Origin: Methylobacteriaceae bacterium
Lineage (GTDB): Bacteria > Pseudomonadota > Alphaproteobacteria > Rhizobiales > Beijerinckiaceae
DNA length: 64,000 bases
Direction of reading: 5' to 3'
Assembly: GCA_947444195.1 (NCBI GenBank)
Contig: CANEZL010000006.1
Span: forward strand, 1 to 64,000
Position numbers and translations under genes: made by a program. Of the stretch, positions 43,191-51,684 are shown piece by piece; within the stretch, counting starts at the first letter, position 1, and every line of letters starts with the position of its first letter. The notes beneath the pieces were generated by a model. That model did not search any database. It worked only from the letters and a program-made list of their open reading frames with translations, and had not been told where the DNA came from.

Positions 43191-44501
43191 TCAGATCCGC
43201 TGGTCCTTCACGCCGGCGGTGACGAGGGAGATCGAGCTCCACAGCACCACGAAGCAGAAGAAGGCCACGAACAGGGCGTGCCAGCGCATCGGGTAGAGCG
43301 AGTCGATGGGCAGCACCGGCGGCACGAAGATCGCCAGGAAGATCTGCTGCTTGCTCGCGCTGACGCGGGCGCGGTCGAGGAGGTTCATCGCCGAGGCGTT
43401 GAGCTTCTCCGCGATGATGCGCTCCACCGTGAGCTCCTCGTACTCGAGCAGGGCGTTCGCCATGGTGGGCGAGCCGTCCCCGTTGATGCCCTCGCGGGTG
43501 AGCTGGTCCTGCAGGGCCTTCACCTGGCTGTCGATGGCGCTGATGCTCGCCACCAGCACCTGGATCGAGCGGGACTTCTCGTCGAGGTTCGAGGCGCGCA
43601 GGACCTGGAGGTCGTTCTCGGCCTTGATCTTGTCCTTGCGCAGGGACAGCAGCGTGGTCACCGTGCCCTCGGCCGACTTGATCGGGTCGATGATGCCCCA
43701 GCGGTTCCGGAACTTCTGGAGGTTCAGGTAGGCGTTGCGCAGGCGGGCCTGTGCCGTGTCGGCGTCCGCCTGGGCCTGGGCCAGCATGTCGGCCTTGGCC
43801 TGCTTGTTGATCTCGTTGATCAGGGTCTCGGCGCGGGTGACGATGTCCTGCGTCAGCATCAGCGCGTCCTGGGGCGTGAAGGCGCGCACCGCGAGGTTCG
43901 TCACGCCGGAGATGGCGTCGAGATTGGCCTGGACGTGGCGCCGCCAGTACTTGGTCAGCTCCTCGACGGGCTCGCTCGGATCGAAGCGCGCCCAGAAATC
44001 CGCCTCCGGCCGGGAGAAGAGCTGCGAGATGCTGCGCTTCTTCTCCATCTCCTCGACCAGCGTCCGGCTGAGGATGAAGTCGCGCACGATGTAGCCGTCC
44101 TGGCTGTTGTGCTTGTGGATCATGCTGGAGAACTCGCCGAGGCTGACGTCCTCCATCGGCTCCACGTTGCCGCGCACCGCGAAGCGCGCCTCGGCGATGT
44201 ACTGGTTCGAGGCGAACACGAAGAGATACAGGCCGACCAGCGCCGTCGGCAGCAGCACGAACATGGAGAAGCGCATCACCAGGAGCCGGGCGTAGCTCAC
44301 CGGCTCGGCATCGGCCGGGCGCAGGCCGGGCAGGCCCGTCCAGGCCAGGCGCCGCCGCAGGCCCTGGGCCAGGGCGCGGCCGCGCTGCGCGGGGATCGGC
44401 TCGATGGTCTGCGCGCCGCGGCGCGCCTCCGTCAGGGAGCGCTGCGCGAACTCGATGATGCCGCGAACCCGCTCGCTCTGCTTGACCTCGTCGACGCTCA
44501 T
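43191..44501 (-). CDS. Capsule polysaccharide export inner-membrane protein (KpsE/CtrB/BexC family)
   Basis: 436 residues from the ATG at 44501. A cytoplasmic N-terminus of about 75 residues is followed by a membrane helix (FSMFVLLPTALVGLYLFVFA), then YIAEARFAVRG, a large coiled-coil periplasmic region (AQAQADADTAQARLRNAYLN, ASISAIDSQVKALQDQLTRE) and a C-terminal helix (LFVAFFCFVVLWSSISLVTA). This is the polysaccharide co-polymerase layout of ABC-dependent capsule export, working with an outer-membrane Wza/KpsD partner such as the fragment at 1-177. KpsM/KpsT transporter genes are not in the window. It interrupts the flagellar block on the opposite strand. Confidence 0.88.
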   Translation of the reverse strand: MSVDEVKQSERVRGIIEFAQRSLTEARRGAQTIEPIPAQRGRALAQGLRRRLAWTGLPGLRPADAEPVSYARLLVMRFSMFVLLPTALVGLYLFVFASNQYIAEARFAVRGNVEPMEDVSLGEFSSMIHKHNSQDGYIVRDFILSRTLVEEMEKKRSISQLFSRPEADFWARFDPSEPVEELTKYWRRHVQANLDAISGVTNLAVRAFTPQDALMLTQDIVTRAETLINEINKQAKADMLAQAQADADTAQARLRNAYLNLQKFRNRWGIIDPIKSAEGTVTTLLSLRKDKIKAENDLQVLRASNLDEKSRSIQVLVASISAIDSQVKALQDQLTREGINGDGSPTMANALLEYEELTVERIIAEKLNASAMNLLDRARVSASKQQIFLAIFVPPVLPIDSLYPMRWHALFVAFFCFVVLWSSISLVTAGVKDQRI

Positions 44502-44717
44502 CCGATGCCGTTTCCTAGCGCGCCCCGCCGAGCTGGATACCGGTTCGGCATCGGGGAGCCCATCACAACAAGGTCCGCTCCGGCCGCGCCGCTCCGGGCG
44601 GAGGTGGGGCCGGCGAGGTCGGGGAGTCCCGCTCTTTTCGGCCCTTTTTAAGGCGTCCCGCGGTGCGGTCTCATGACGGTTGCGCCGCGCCGGCCCCGGG
44701 CTGTAGGCCCGTCCGCG

Positions 44718-45143
44718 ATGACGCATCTCTCCAGCGATCCGCCCGCCCCTGCCGAAGCCTGTGCCGGAGCGGGCGAGGCCCCGGCCCGGACCGCGAAAGC
44801 CAAACTCGCCAAGGCCAAACCCGCCCGGGTGATTCTGGTCTGCCGCAAATGCGCGAAGCGGCAGGGCCTCACGGGCAAGGCGGCCCGCCGGATCGCGAAG
44901 CGGGCGGCCGAGGGGACCGGGGGCGCGGGAAAGCGCGCCGTGAAGGCGCGGGTCGTCGAGACCGGCTGTCTCGGCCCCTGCCCGAAGCGCCTGCTCGCCG
45001 TCGCCACCGGGGCGAGCCTCGCGGCGGGCCGGGTCGTGCTGCTGGATCCGCGCGCCGCGGCGCCCGCCCCCATCCCCGATTTCGGCCCCAATGCCGCGCT
45101 AGCGGCTGGCGCGCCGGCCGCGGGGCCGGCGACCGAGCCCTGA
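44718..45143 (+). CDS. 2Fe-2S thioredoxin-like ferredoxin-type protein
   Basis: 141 residues from the ATG at 44718. After an Ala/Pro-rich leader, VILVCRKCAKRQGLTGKAAR supplies CxxC and ETGCLGPCPKRLLAV supplies CxxxC, about 45 residues later. The two pairs fit the shethna/thioredoxin-like [2Fe-2S] ferredoxin pattern. The C-terminus is Ala/Pro-rich. The flippase-like membrane protein starts 15 bases later, and fliP follows that, so this redox protein shares a transcript with a flagellar export gene. Cluster type and function are inferred from four cysteines only. Confidence 0.6.
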   Translation: MTHLSSDPPAPAEACAGAGEAPARTAKAKLAKAKPARVILVCRKCAKRQGLTGKAARRIAKRAAEGTGGAGKRAVKARVVETGCLGPCPKRLLAVATGASLAAGRVVLLDPRAAAPAPIPDFGPNAALAAGAPAAGPATEP

Positions 45144-45158
45144 CCGCCTCCGCGAGCC

Positions 45159-46244
45159 GTGACCCAGCGAGACCCGCCCTCCTCCCACGTGACCCGGCCG
45201 CCGGCGCGCGGGCTCGGCCGCGCCCTGCTGCGGCGCCTGCCCCTCGTCGGCACCCTGCTCGGCCTCGCGCTCGCCGCCTGGCTCGTCGCCACCAACGACC
45301 TCTCCGCGGTGGGCGCCGCCTTCGGACGGATCGGCTTCGCGGGGCTCGCCGGCATCGTGCTGGTGCGCGCCCTCATCGTGCTCCTGTGCGGACTCGCCTG
45401 GGCCCGGCTCCTCGACGGGCTCGCCCCCGTCGGCGCCGGCGCCTTCGTGGTGCTGCGCAGCGTGCGCGAGGGCATCAACGTGCTCCTGCCCGTGGCCTCG
45501 ATCGGCGGCGACGTGCTGGGCGGGCGCCTGCTCACCTTCTGGGGCGTGACCGGGGCGCTGGCCACGGCCTCGATCCTGGCCGACATGCTGATCCAGGTGG
45601 GCACGCAGGCACTGTTCACGGCGCTCGGCGTCGCCCTCCTCCTGCGCCTCGACGGGGAGCCTGCCGCCGCCCTGGCCTCGTGGATGATGCACGCGCTGGC
45701 CGTGGCCGCCCTCGTGCTCGCGGCCTTCTTCGCGGTGCAGCGGGCGGGCGCCGCCCGCTGGGTCGAGACGCGGCTCGCCGCGCTCGCACGCCGCTTCGTC
45801 CGCGAGGGAGCGGGCGCCGACACCGCGGGGCCGCCCGGCAGCGGCGTGCAGGCGGCCCTCGACGCGGTCTGGCACGGCGGGCGCCGCGGGCGCCTCGCCC
45901 AGAGCGTCCTCCTCCACCTGCTCGCCTGGATGCTCGGGGCGGCGGAGATCTGGATCGCGCTCGCCTGCATCGGTATCGAGGGCGTGGGCCTCGCGGAGGT
46001 CCTGGTGATCGAGGCGCTGAGCCAGGCGATCAAGTCGGCGGCCTTTCCCGTTCCCAGCGGGCTCGGCGTGCAGGAAGGCGGCTTCGTGGTGGTCTGCGCC
46101 TTGTTCGGCATCGATGCGGGCACCGCCATCGCCCTGTCGCTCGCCAAGCGCGTGCCCGACGTGGTGCTGGGCCTGCCCGCCCTCCTCGTCTGGCAGAACA
46201 TCGAGGCGCGCCGCGCCGTGCTGCAGCCGCCGGGCCGGCCGTGA
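45159..46244 (+). CDS. Lysylphosphatidylglycerol synthase/HpnL-like (UPF0104) membrane protein
   Basis: 361 residues from a GTG, with about seven to eight hydrophobic helices and no soluble transferase domain. Family marks are VRALIVLLCGLAWARLLDGL, VLRSVREGINVLLPVASIGG, DMLIQVGTQALFTALG and the C-terminal AAFPVPSGLGVQEGGFVVVC. This is the membrane half of the MprF/AglD superfamily and resembles HpnL, linked to hopanoid metabolism in hopanoid producers. A role in flipping or placing a lipid is inferred. It shares one base with the fliP start, an odd pairing. Confidence 0.75.
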   Translation: MTQRDPPSSHVTRPPARGLGRALLRRLPLVGTLLGLALAAWLVATNDLSAVGAAFGRIGFAGLAGIVLVRALIVLLCGLAWARLLDGLAPVGAGAFVVLRSVREGINVLLPVASIGGDVLGGRLLTFWGVTGALATASILADMLIQVGTQALFTALGVALLLRLDGEPAAALASWMMHALAVAALVLAAFFAVQRAGAARWVETRLAALARRFVREGAGADTAGPPGSGVQAALDAVWHGGRRGRLAQSVLLHLLAWMLGAAEIWIALACIGIEGVGLAEVLVIEALSQAIKSAAFPVPSGLGVQEGGFVVVCALFGIDAGTAIALSLAKRVPDVVLGLPALLVWQNIEARRAVLQPPGRP

Positions 46245-46978
46245 TGCCGGGCCGCCGCCTCACCGTCCTCCTCGTCGGGCTGGCCGTCGCCCTCGCCGCC
46301 GGCCCGGCCGCGGCCCAGAGCGTCACCGTCGATCTGGGAGCCGGCGGCGTCACCGAGCGCGCGCTCCAGCTCGTCGCGCTCATCACGATCCTGGCGCTCG
46401 CCCCCTCCGTCCTCGTGATGGCCACCGCCTTCACCCGCATCGTCGTGGTGCTCTCGATCCTGCGCTCGGCGCTGGGCACCCAGACCGCCCCGCCCACCGC
46501 GGTGATCATCAGCCTCGCCCTGTTCCTCACCGCCTTCGTGATGGCGCCCACGGGCCGGGCCGCCTACACCGCCGGGATCGAGCCCCTGGTGGCCGGGCGC
46601 ATCACGCAGGTACAGGCCTTCGAGCGGGCCTCGGCCCCCTTCAAGACCTTCATGCTGAAGAACGTCCGCGAGAAGGACCTGAAGCTCTTCATCGACATGG
46701 CCAAGATCCCGGTGCCCGCCGGGCCGGAGGCGCTGGGCCTGGAGATCATCACCCCCGCCTTCATGATCTCGGAGCTGCGCCGCGCCTTCGAGATCGGCTT
46801 CCTCCTGTTCATCCCCTTCCTCATCATCGACCTCGTCGTCGCCTCGGTGCTGATGGCGGTGGGTATGATGATGGTGCCGCCGGCCACCGTGGCGCTGCCG
46901 TTCAAGCTGATCTTCTTCGTGCTCGTGGACGGCTGGACCCTGGTGGCGGGCTCCCTCGTGCAGAGTTACGGGGGGTGA
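46244..46978 (+). CDS. fliP: Flagellar export gate protein FliP
   Basis: 244 residues from the ATG at 46244, overlapping the preceding stop by one base. A signal peptide (LLVGLAVALAAGPAAAQS) precedes four membrane helices. FliP marks are LAPSVLVMATAFTRIVVVLS, LRSALGTQTAPPTAVIISLA, FKTFMLKNVREKDLKLFIDM and DLVVASVLMAVGMMMVPPAT. FliP forms the pore of the type III export gate with FliQ and FliR, which are not adjacent here. A 17-bp perfect hairpin begins inside its stop codon. Confidence 0.97.
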   Translation: MPGRRLTVLLVGLAVALAAGPAAAQSVTVDLGAGGVTERALQLVALITILALAPSVLVMATAFTRIVVVLSILRSALGTQTAPPTAVIISLALFLTAFVMAPTGRAAYTAGIEPLVAGRITQVQAFERASAPFKTFMLKNVREKDLKLFIDMAKIPVPAGPEALGLEIITPAFMISELRRAFEIGFLLFIPFLIIDLVVASVLMAVGMMMVPPATVALPFKLIFFVLVDGWTLVAGSLVQSYGG

Positions 46979-47017
46979 GGGCATGGCCATCGCCTGGAGA
47001 GCGATGGCCATGCCCTC
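46977..47017 (+). terminator. Perfect 17-bp hairpin starting in the fliP stop codon
   Basis: GAGGGCATGGCCATCGC, loop CTGGAGA, GCGATGGCCATGCCCTC. No T run follows. It probably ends or protects the fliP transcript. Confidence 0.55.
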
Positions 47018-47075
47018 CAGGCGCGAAGAGCCCCCTGCGGAGGCGGCCGCCGGCGCCCGAGGCCCTGAGAGAGGG

Positions 47076-47100
47076 GGGCGATCGCTTCGCGCGATCGCCC
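47076..47100 (+). terminator. Second hairpin between fliP and the FabF-like gene
   Basis: GGGCGATCGC, loop TTCGC, GCGATCGCCC: a perfect 10-bp stem. A third, shorter inverted repeat (GAGGCG...CGCCTC) follows at about 47101-47124, so three hairpins stand in series. Confidence 0.45.
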
Positions 47101-47155
47101 GAGGCGTGACCGAAATCCGCCTCGCCTCCGGGGCGCGATCGTGTAAGACGGCGCC

Positions 47156-48439
47156 ATGACCGCGCATTCCCACCGCGCCGCCGAGAGGCGCCCCCGCGTC
47201 GCCGTCACCGGCATCGGCCTCGTCACCTCCCTCGGCCAGGGCCAGGCGGAGAACTGGGCGGCCCTGACCGCGGGGCGCTCGGGCATCCACACCATCGCCC
47301 GCTTCCCGACGGACGGGTTGCGCACGCGCATCGCCGGCACCGTCGATTTCCTCGACACCGAGCCCCTGGTGGCGCCCCTCCTCTCCGAGCGCTTCGCGGC
47401 CTGCGCCGCCGAGGAGGCCGTGGCCCAGGCCGGCATCGGCGCGAAGGGGGACTTCCCCGGCGCCCTGTTCATCGCCGTGCCGCCGGTGGAGATGGAATGG
47501 CCCCAGCGCCGGGCGCTCGCCGAGGCCGCGGGCACGAACGGCGAGGTCGGCTACGCCGATCTCCAGCGCGCCGCCGCGAGCCGCCGGTTCGACGCGTGGC
47601 ACGACCTCTTCATCTTCGGCACCGTGGCCGAGCGCATCGCGGAGCGCTTCGGCACCCGGGGCTCGCCGATCTCGCTCTCCACCGCCTGCTCGTCCGGCGC
47701 CACCGCGATCCAGCTCGGCGTCGAGGCGATCCGCCGCGGCGAGGTCCAGGCGGCGCTCTGCATCGGCACGGACGGCTCGGTGAACCCGGAATCCCTGATC
47801 CGCTTCTCCCTGCTCTCCGCCCTCTCGACGCAGAACGATCCGCCGGAGGCGGCCTCCAAGCCCTTCTCGAAGAACCGCGACGGCTTCGTCATGGGCGAGG
47901 GCGCAGCAGCCCTGGTGCTTGAGGATGCCGAGGCCGCGCGTGCGCGGGGCGCGACGATCCTCGGCTACGTCCTCGGCTGCGGCGAGCGCGGCGACGGCTT
48001 CCACCGCACCCGCTCCAGCCCGGACGGCGCGCCCATCGTCGCGGCGATCCGCGCCAGCCTGGAGGATGCCGGCCTCGCCCCCGAGGACATCGACACGGTG
48101 AACGCCCACGGCACCTCGACGCCCGAGAACGACAAGATGGAGGCGCTCGGCCTCGCCGCCGTGTTCGGCGAGCAGGTGGGCCGCGTGCCCGTCACCTCGA
48201 ACAAGTCGATGATCGGCCACACCCTGACGGCGGCCGGCGCCATCGAGGCCGCCGTCTCGCTCCTCACCATCCGGCACGGGCGCATCCCGCCCACCATCAA
48301 CCACCGGGTGCCCGACCCCGCCCTCCCCCTCGACGTGGTGGCCGAGGCCCGCGACCTCCCGGTGACCCGCGTGCTCTCCAACTCCTTCGGCTTCGGCGGC
48401 CAGAACACCTGCCTCGTGCTCGGGGCCGAGCCCGCATGA
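47156..48439 (+). CDS. Beta-ketoacyl-ACP synthase, FabF-like (lipid A VLCFA set)
   Basis: 427 residues, thiolase fold. The Cys-His-His triad is complete: STACSSGATAI, NAHGTSTPENDKMEALGLAA and NKSMIGHTLTAAGAIEAAVS. It starts RVAVTGIGLVTSLGQGQAEN. It overlaps the FabG-like gene by 4 bases, and the downstream genes are an alcohol dehydrogenase and an LpxXL-like acyltransferase. That order recalls the rhizobial acpXL-fabZ-fabF2-fabF1-adh-lpxXL cluster, which builds the 27-hydroxy-C28 chain of lipid A. So this is probably fabF1XL; the XL assignment rests on the neighbours. Confidence 0.85.
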   Translation: MTAHSHRAAERRPRVAVTGIGLVTSLGQGQAENWAALTAGRSGIHTIARFPTDGLRTRIAGTVDFLDTEPLVAPLLSERFAACAAEEAVAQAGIGAKGDFPGALFIAVPPVEMEWPQRRALAEAAGTNGEVGYADLQRAAASRRFDAWHDLFIFGTVAERIAERFGTRGSPISLSTACSSGATAIQLGVEAIRRGEVQAALCIGTDGSVNPESLIRFSLLSALSTQNDPPEAASKPFSKNRDGFVMGEGAAALVLEDAEAARARGATILGYVLGCGERGDGFHRTRSSPDGAPIVAAIRASLEDAGLAPEDIDTVNAHGTSTPENDKMEALGLAAVFGEQVGRVPVTSNKSMIGHTLTAAGAIEAAVSLLTIRHGRIPPTINHRVPDPALPLDVVAEARDLPVTRVLSNSFGFGGQNTCLVLGAEPA

Positions 48440-49203
48440 GCGCGCCGGATCAGGCCCGGCGCGTCCTCGTCACCGGCGGTGCCGGCGGGCTCGGCGCGGC
48501 GCTCGTGCGCGCGCTCGTGGGGGCGGGCCACGCGGTCGACTTCACCTACCGCGCCTCCGCCGCCGAGGCCGAGGCGCTCTGCGCGGAGCTCGCCGCGGCG
48601 CATCCCGGCGCGCAGGTCGCCGGCCACGCCCTCGACCTCGCCGACCGTGCGGCGCTGGACGCCTTCTGCGCCCGGGCGGAGGAGGAGCGCTGGTACGGCC
48701 TCGTCCACAATGCCGGCCAGTCGGCCGACGCGCTCGCCCTGATGCTCGACCAGGACAGGCTCGAGGCGGCGATGCAGGTGAACTTCTACGCGCTGACCCG
48801 CCTCGCCAAGGCGCTGACCCGGGGCATGGTCCGGGCCCGGGCCGGCCGCATCGTCGCCATCGGCTCGGTGGCCGCACTCCGGGGCAACACGGGCAACGCG
48901 GCCTACGCGGCCACCAAGGGGGCGCTGATCGCCTATTGCCGCACGCTCGCCATCGAGACGGCGCGGCGCGGCGTCACCGTCAACGTGATCGCGCCGGGCT
49001 TCGTCGACACGCGGATGATGGCCCCTTACGCCGCCCACCGGGCCGGCATGGAGCGCCAGATTCCCGCCGGGCGCTTCGCCGATCCGGCGGAGGTGGCCGC
49101 GCTCGCCCGCTTCCTGATGGAGGATGCGGCGGCCTACGTCACCGGCGCGGTCCTGCCCGTCGATGGCGGGCTCACCGCGATGATGGGCGTGCACCGCGCC
49201 TGA
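48436..49203 (+). CDS. 3-oxoacyl-ACP reductase, FabG-like SDR
   Basis: 255 residues, short-chain dehydrogenase. The NAD(P) loop is VTGGAGGLGAALVRA, HNAGQSADAL follows, and the catalytic Ser-Tyr-Lys are in AIGSVAALRGNTGNAAYAAT with YAATKG. The C-terminal GFVDTRMMA and VTGAVLPVDGGLTAMMGVH are FabG-like. ATGA overlap with the synthase implies coupled translation and the same acyl chain. It should reduce 3-ketoacyl-ACP intermediates during VLCFA elongation. Confidence 0.87.
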   Translation: MSAPDQARRVLVTGGAGGLGAALVRALVGAGHAVDFTYRASAAEAEALCAELAAAHPGAQVAGHALDLADRAALDAFCARAEEERWYGLVHNAGQSADALALMLDQDRLEAAMQVNFYALTRLAKALTRGMVRARAGRIVAIGSVAALRGNTGNAAYAATKGALIAYCRTLAIETARRGVTVNVIAPGFVDTRMMAPYAAHRAGMERQIPAGRFADPAEVAALARFLMEDAAAYVTGAVLPVDGGLTAMMGVHRA

Positions 49204-49211
49204 GAGCCGCC

Positions 49212-49481
49212 ATGCGCCTGCCGATCGCCCTCGCCGTTCTACTCCTCGCCGGTCCCGCCGCCGCCGAACCGCAGGTCTATCGCCTCGACGGATTGCCGCG
49301 CGGCGAGAGCCTGAGCATCCGCGCCGAGCCCGATCCCGGTGCCGAGGTGGTGGGCGAGATCCGCGGCCGGGCGCTGGTCTTCGGCTGCACCAACGAGACG
49401 CCGAGCCGGACCACGTGGTGCCGGGTCAAGGTCGGCCAGACCCTGGGCTGGGCCCGGCGGCGCTATCTCGCCCCGGAATGA
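49212..49481 (+). CDS. Small exported SH3-like protein
   Basis: 89 residues from the ATG at 49212, 8 bases after the FabG-like stop. The signal peptide is LPIALAVLLLAGPAAAEP. The mature part looks like a bacterial SH3 domain: GLPRGESLSIRAEPDPGAEV, VGEIRGRALVF and TWCRVKVGQTLGWARRRYLA, with two cysteines (FGCTNE and TWCRV) likely to form a disulphide. It is probably periplasmic and may bind cell-wall peptides. Its place inside the lipid A gene set is unexplained. Confidence 0.75.
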   Translation: MRLPIALAVLLLAGPAAAEPQVYRLDGLPRGESLSIRAEPDPGAEVVGEIRGRALVFGCTNETPSRTTWCRVKVGQTLGWARRRYLAPE

Positions 49482-49524
49482 CGCGCGCCCGGCCGAGCAA
49501 ACCCCCGATGCGAGGGAACACCTG

Positions 49525-50547
49525 ATGCAAGCCCTGCAGCTCTTCGGCGACCGCGACCTGCGCCTGACCGAGGTGCCGGATGCCCCCGCCCCCGGCCCCG
49601 GCGAGATCCGCGTGCGCGTGCGCGCCGTCGGCCTCAACTTCATCGACGTGTGGGGCTATCGCGGCATGGCCTTCGCCAAGCGCAAGTTGCCGCTCACCGT
49701 CGGCGCCGAGGGCGCGGGCGAGGTCGCGGCCGTGGGCGAGGGCGTCACCGGCCTGCGCGCGGGCGACCCGGTCGCCCTCTACGGGGCCAAGACCTGCGGG
49801 CATTGCCGCGCCTGCGTCGAGGGCCGCGACAACCTCTGCGAGGAGGTCGGCGGCGTCTACGGCTTCCACATCGACGGGTTCGCCAGCGATTTCGTGACCC
49901 TGCCCGCCCGCCTCGCGGTGAAGGTGCCCGCGGGCGTCGCCCATACGGACGCGGCCTGCGCCGGCATCGCCTTCGGCACCGTGCAGCACATGCTGTTCGA
50001 CAACGCGAGGCTCGAGCCCGGCGAGAGCATCCTCGTCCACGCGGGCGGCTCCGGCATCGGCACCAGCGCGATCAAGATGGCGAAGGCCATGGGCTGCACG
50101 GTCTTCACCACGGTCGGCGACGACGAGAAGGGCGCCAGGGCGGCCGAACTCGGCGCCGACCACGTCATCAACTACCGCGAGGAGCGCTTCGAGGGCGAGG
50201 TGCGGCGCCTGACCAAGCGGAAGGGCGTCGACGTGGTGTTCGAGCATGTGGGGCCGGACACCTGGAACGGCTCGCTCCTGTGCCTGAAGCGCGGCGGGCG
50301 CCTCGTCACCTGCGGCTCGACCTCGGGCGTCTCGACCACGATGAACCTGATGCAGCTGTTCCAGCAGCAGTACCGCATCACCGGCTCGTTCGGCTGCCGC
50401 ATCGAGAACATCGCCCAGTCGCTGGACAAGATGGCCGCCGGCATCGCGCCCGTGATCGACACGGTCTATCCGCTGGCCGACTTCGCCGCGGGCCTGGAGC
50501 GCCTCGAATCGCGCAAGGTGTTCGGCAAGATCCTGGTGTCGCTCTAG
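49525..50547 (+). CDS. Zinc-type alcohol dehydrogenase/quinone reductase-like protein (lipid A VLCFA set)
   Basis: 340 residues from the ATG at 49525. Medium-chain dehydrogenase fold: VGLNFIDVWGYRGM, GAEGAGEVAAVGEGVTGLRA, the cysteine cluster CGHCRACVEGRDNLC that may hold structural zinc, and the NADPH loop VHAGGSGIGTSAIKMAKAMG. In Rhizobium a similar gene (adh2XL) lies between fabF1 and lpxXL and takes part in making the VLCFA of lipid A. The local order is the same here. A degenerate repeat separates it from lpxXL. Confidence 0.82.
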   Translation: MQALQLFGDRDLRLTEVPDAPAPGPGEIRVRVRAVGLNFIDVWGYRGMAFAKRKLPLTVGAEGAGEVAAVGEGVTGLRAGDPVALYGAKTCGHCRACVEGRDNLCEEVGGVYGFHIDGFASDFVTLPARLAVKVPAGVAHTDAACAGIAFGTVQHMLFDNARLEPGESILVHAGGSGIGTSAIKMAKAMGCTVFTTVGDDEKGARAAELGADHVINYREERFEGEVRRLTKRKGVDVVFEHVGPDTWNGSLLCLKRGGRLVTCGSTSGVSTTMNLMQLFQQQYRITGSFGCRIENIAQSLDKMAAGIAPVIDTVYPLADFAAGLERLESRKVFGKILVSL

Positions 50548-50640
50548 ACCGTTGTTTCGGCACGGTTTTCCGAGATCCGGAGGGCGTCGTCCGGGGGCAT
50601 GCTCCGGCTTCTTCCCTCGTTCACGCGGAAATGATCTAAG
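50548..50640. repeat. Degenerate module A-like repeat
   Basis: CTCTAGACCG, GCACGGTTTTCCGAGATCCG and the end CACGCGGAAATGATCTAAG recall parts of the module A element at 4189-4297 (CTCTAGAGCAC, GGTTTTCCGAGATC). The middle does not match. It is probably an old copy. Confidence 0.4.
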
Positions 50641-50676
50641 CGTCGCCGTGGGCATCGCATCGCCTGGAGTCCCCCT

Positions 50677-51684
50677 TTGCTGCGTCTCGCCCTCGTCCTG
50701 AAGCGCGCCTTCCCGCGGCTCGCCGGCTACGCCATGCTGCCGCTGATCGGCGCGGTGTTCCAGCTCGCCCGCCGGCTCGGCCCTGCGCGGGCCGCCGATC
50801 TCGGCGGCGGCCTGCTGCGCCGGCTCGGGCCCTGGCTTCCCGCCCACCGCACCATGCTGGCGAACCTGCGCGCGGCCTATCCCGAGATGACCGAGGCCGA
50901 GCGCGCCGGGATCGCGCAGGCCGCCTGGGACAATCTCGGCCGCACGGGAGCCGAGTACGCCCATCTCGACACCCTGTTCGACTACGACCCCGACTTGCCG
51001 GAAACCCAGCGCATGGAGGTGGTCGGCCTGGAGCATTTCTATGCGCTCCGCGACGACGGCGAGCCGGGGCTGATCTTCTCCGCCCATCTCGCCAACTGGG
51101 AACTCCCGGCGATTGCGGCGGCGAAGTTCGGGCTGGAGGCGACCGCGGTGTTCCGGGCGCCCAACAACCCGGCCGCCGCCCGCCTCGTCCAGGCGGTGCG
51201 GCAGAAGACCATGGGGAGCTTGGCCGCCTCCGGCCCCGGCGCCGCCTTCGCCATGCAGGGGGTGGTGGAGCGCGGCGGCCATCTCGGGCAACTCGTCGAC
51301 CAGCACTTCACCCGCGGCGTGGTGGTGCAGTTCTTCGGCCAGCCCTGCCTCGCCAATCCCCTGCTCGCCAAGCTCGCCCGCAACGCCCGCTGCCCGGTCC
51401 ACGGCGCCCGCGTGGTGCGGCTGCCCCACGGGCGCTTCCGCCTCGAACTCACGCCTCCCCTCGACCTGCCCCGCGACGCGGCGGGCGACATCGACGTCCC
51501 CGCCGCCATGCAGGCGATGACGGCCGTGGTGGAGGGCTGGATCCGCGAGCATCCCGAGCAGTGGCTCTGGATGCACCGGCGCTGGCGGCCCGCGATGCTG
51601 CCGCAGGCCGCCGGGAGCCGCCCGCCGGTCTCTCAAGCCAACGTGATTTCCCAAACCGGGCCCGGCGAGGCTCAGATGCGATGA
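50677..51684 (+). CDS. lpxXL: Lipid A acyltransferase, LpxXL-like
   Basis: 335 residues from a TTG at 50677 with GGAG 8 bases upstream. It belongs to the LpxL/HtrB family: one N-terminal membrane helix, NLRAAYPEMTEAER, the catalytic HxxxxE in HLANWE (His137), FRAPNNPAAARLV, and WLWMHRRWRP near the C-terminus. In this neighbourhood it is the probable LpxXL that transfers the very-long-chain hydroxy fatty acid to lipid A at the inner membrane. Its stop overlaps the DUF1223 start by 4 bases (ATGA). Confidence 0.85.
   Translation: MLRLALVLKRAFPRLAGYAMLPLIGAVFQLARRLGPARAADLGGGLLRRLGPWLPAHRTMLANLRAAYPEMTEAERAGIAQAAWDNLGRTGAEYAHLDTLFDYDPDLPETQRMEVVGLEHFYALRDDGEPGLIFSAHLANWELPAIAAAKFGLEATAVFRAPNNPAAARLVQAVRQKTMGSLAASGPGAAFAMQGVVERGGHLGQLVDQHFTRGVVVQFFGQPCLANPLLAKLARNARCPVHGARVVRLPHGRFRLELTPPLDLPRDAAGDIDVPAAMQAMTAVVEGWIREHPEQWLWMHRRWRPAMLPQAAGSRPPVSQANVISQTGPGEAQMR

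Noticed and set aside
44648..48304. 1218-residue minus-strand frame
   Set aside because: Antisense to the ferredoxin-like, HpnL-like, fliP and FabF-like genes, with repetitive filler translation.
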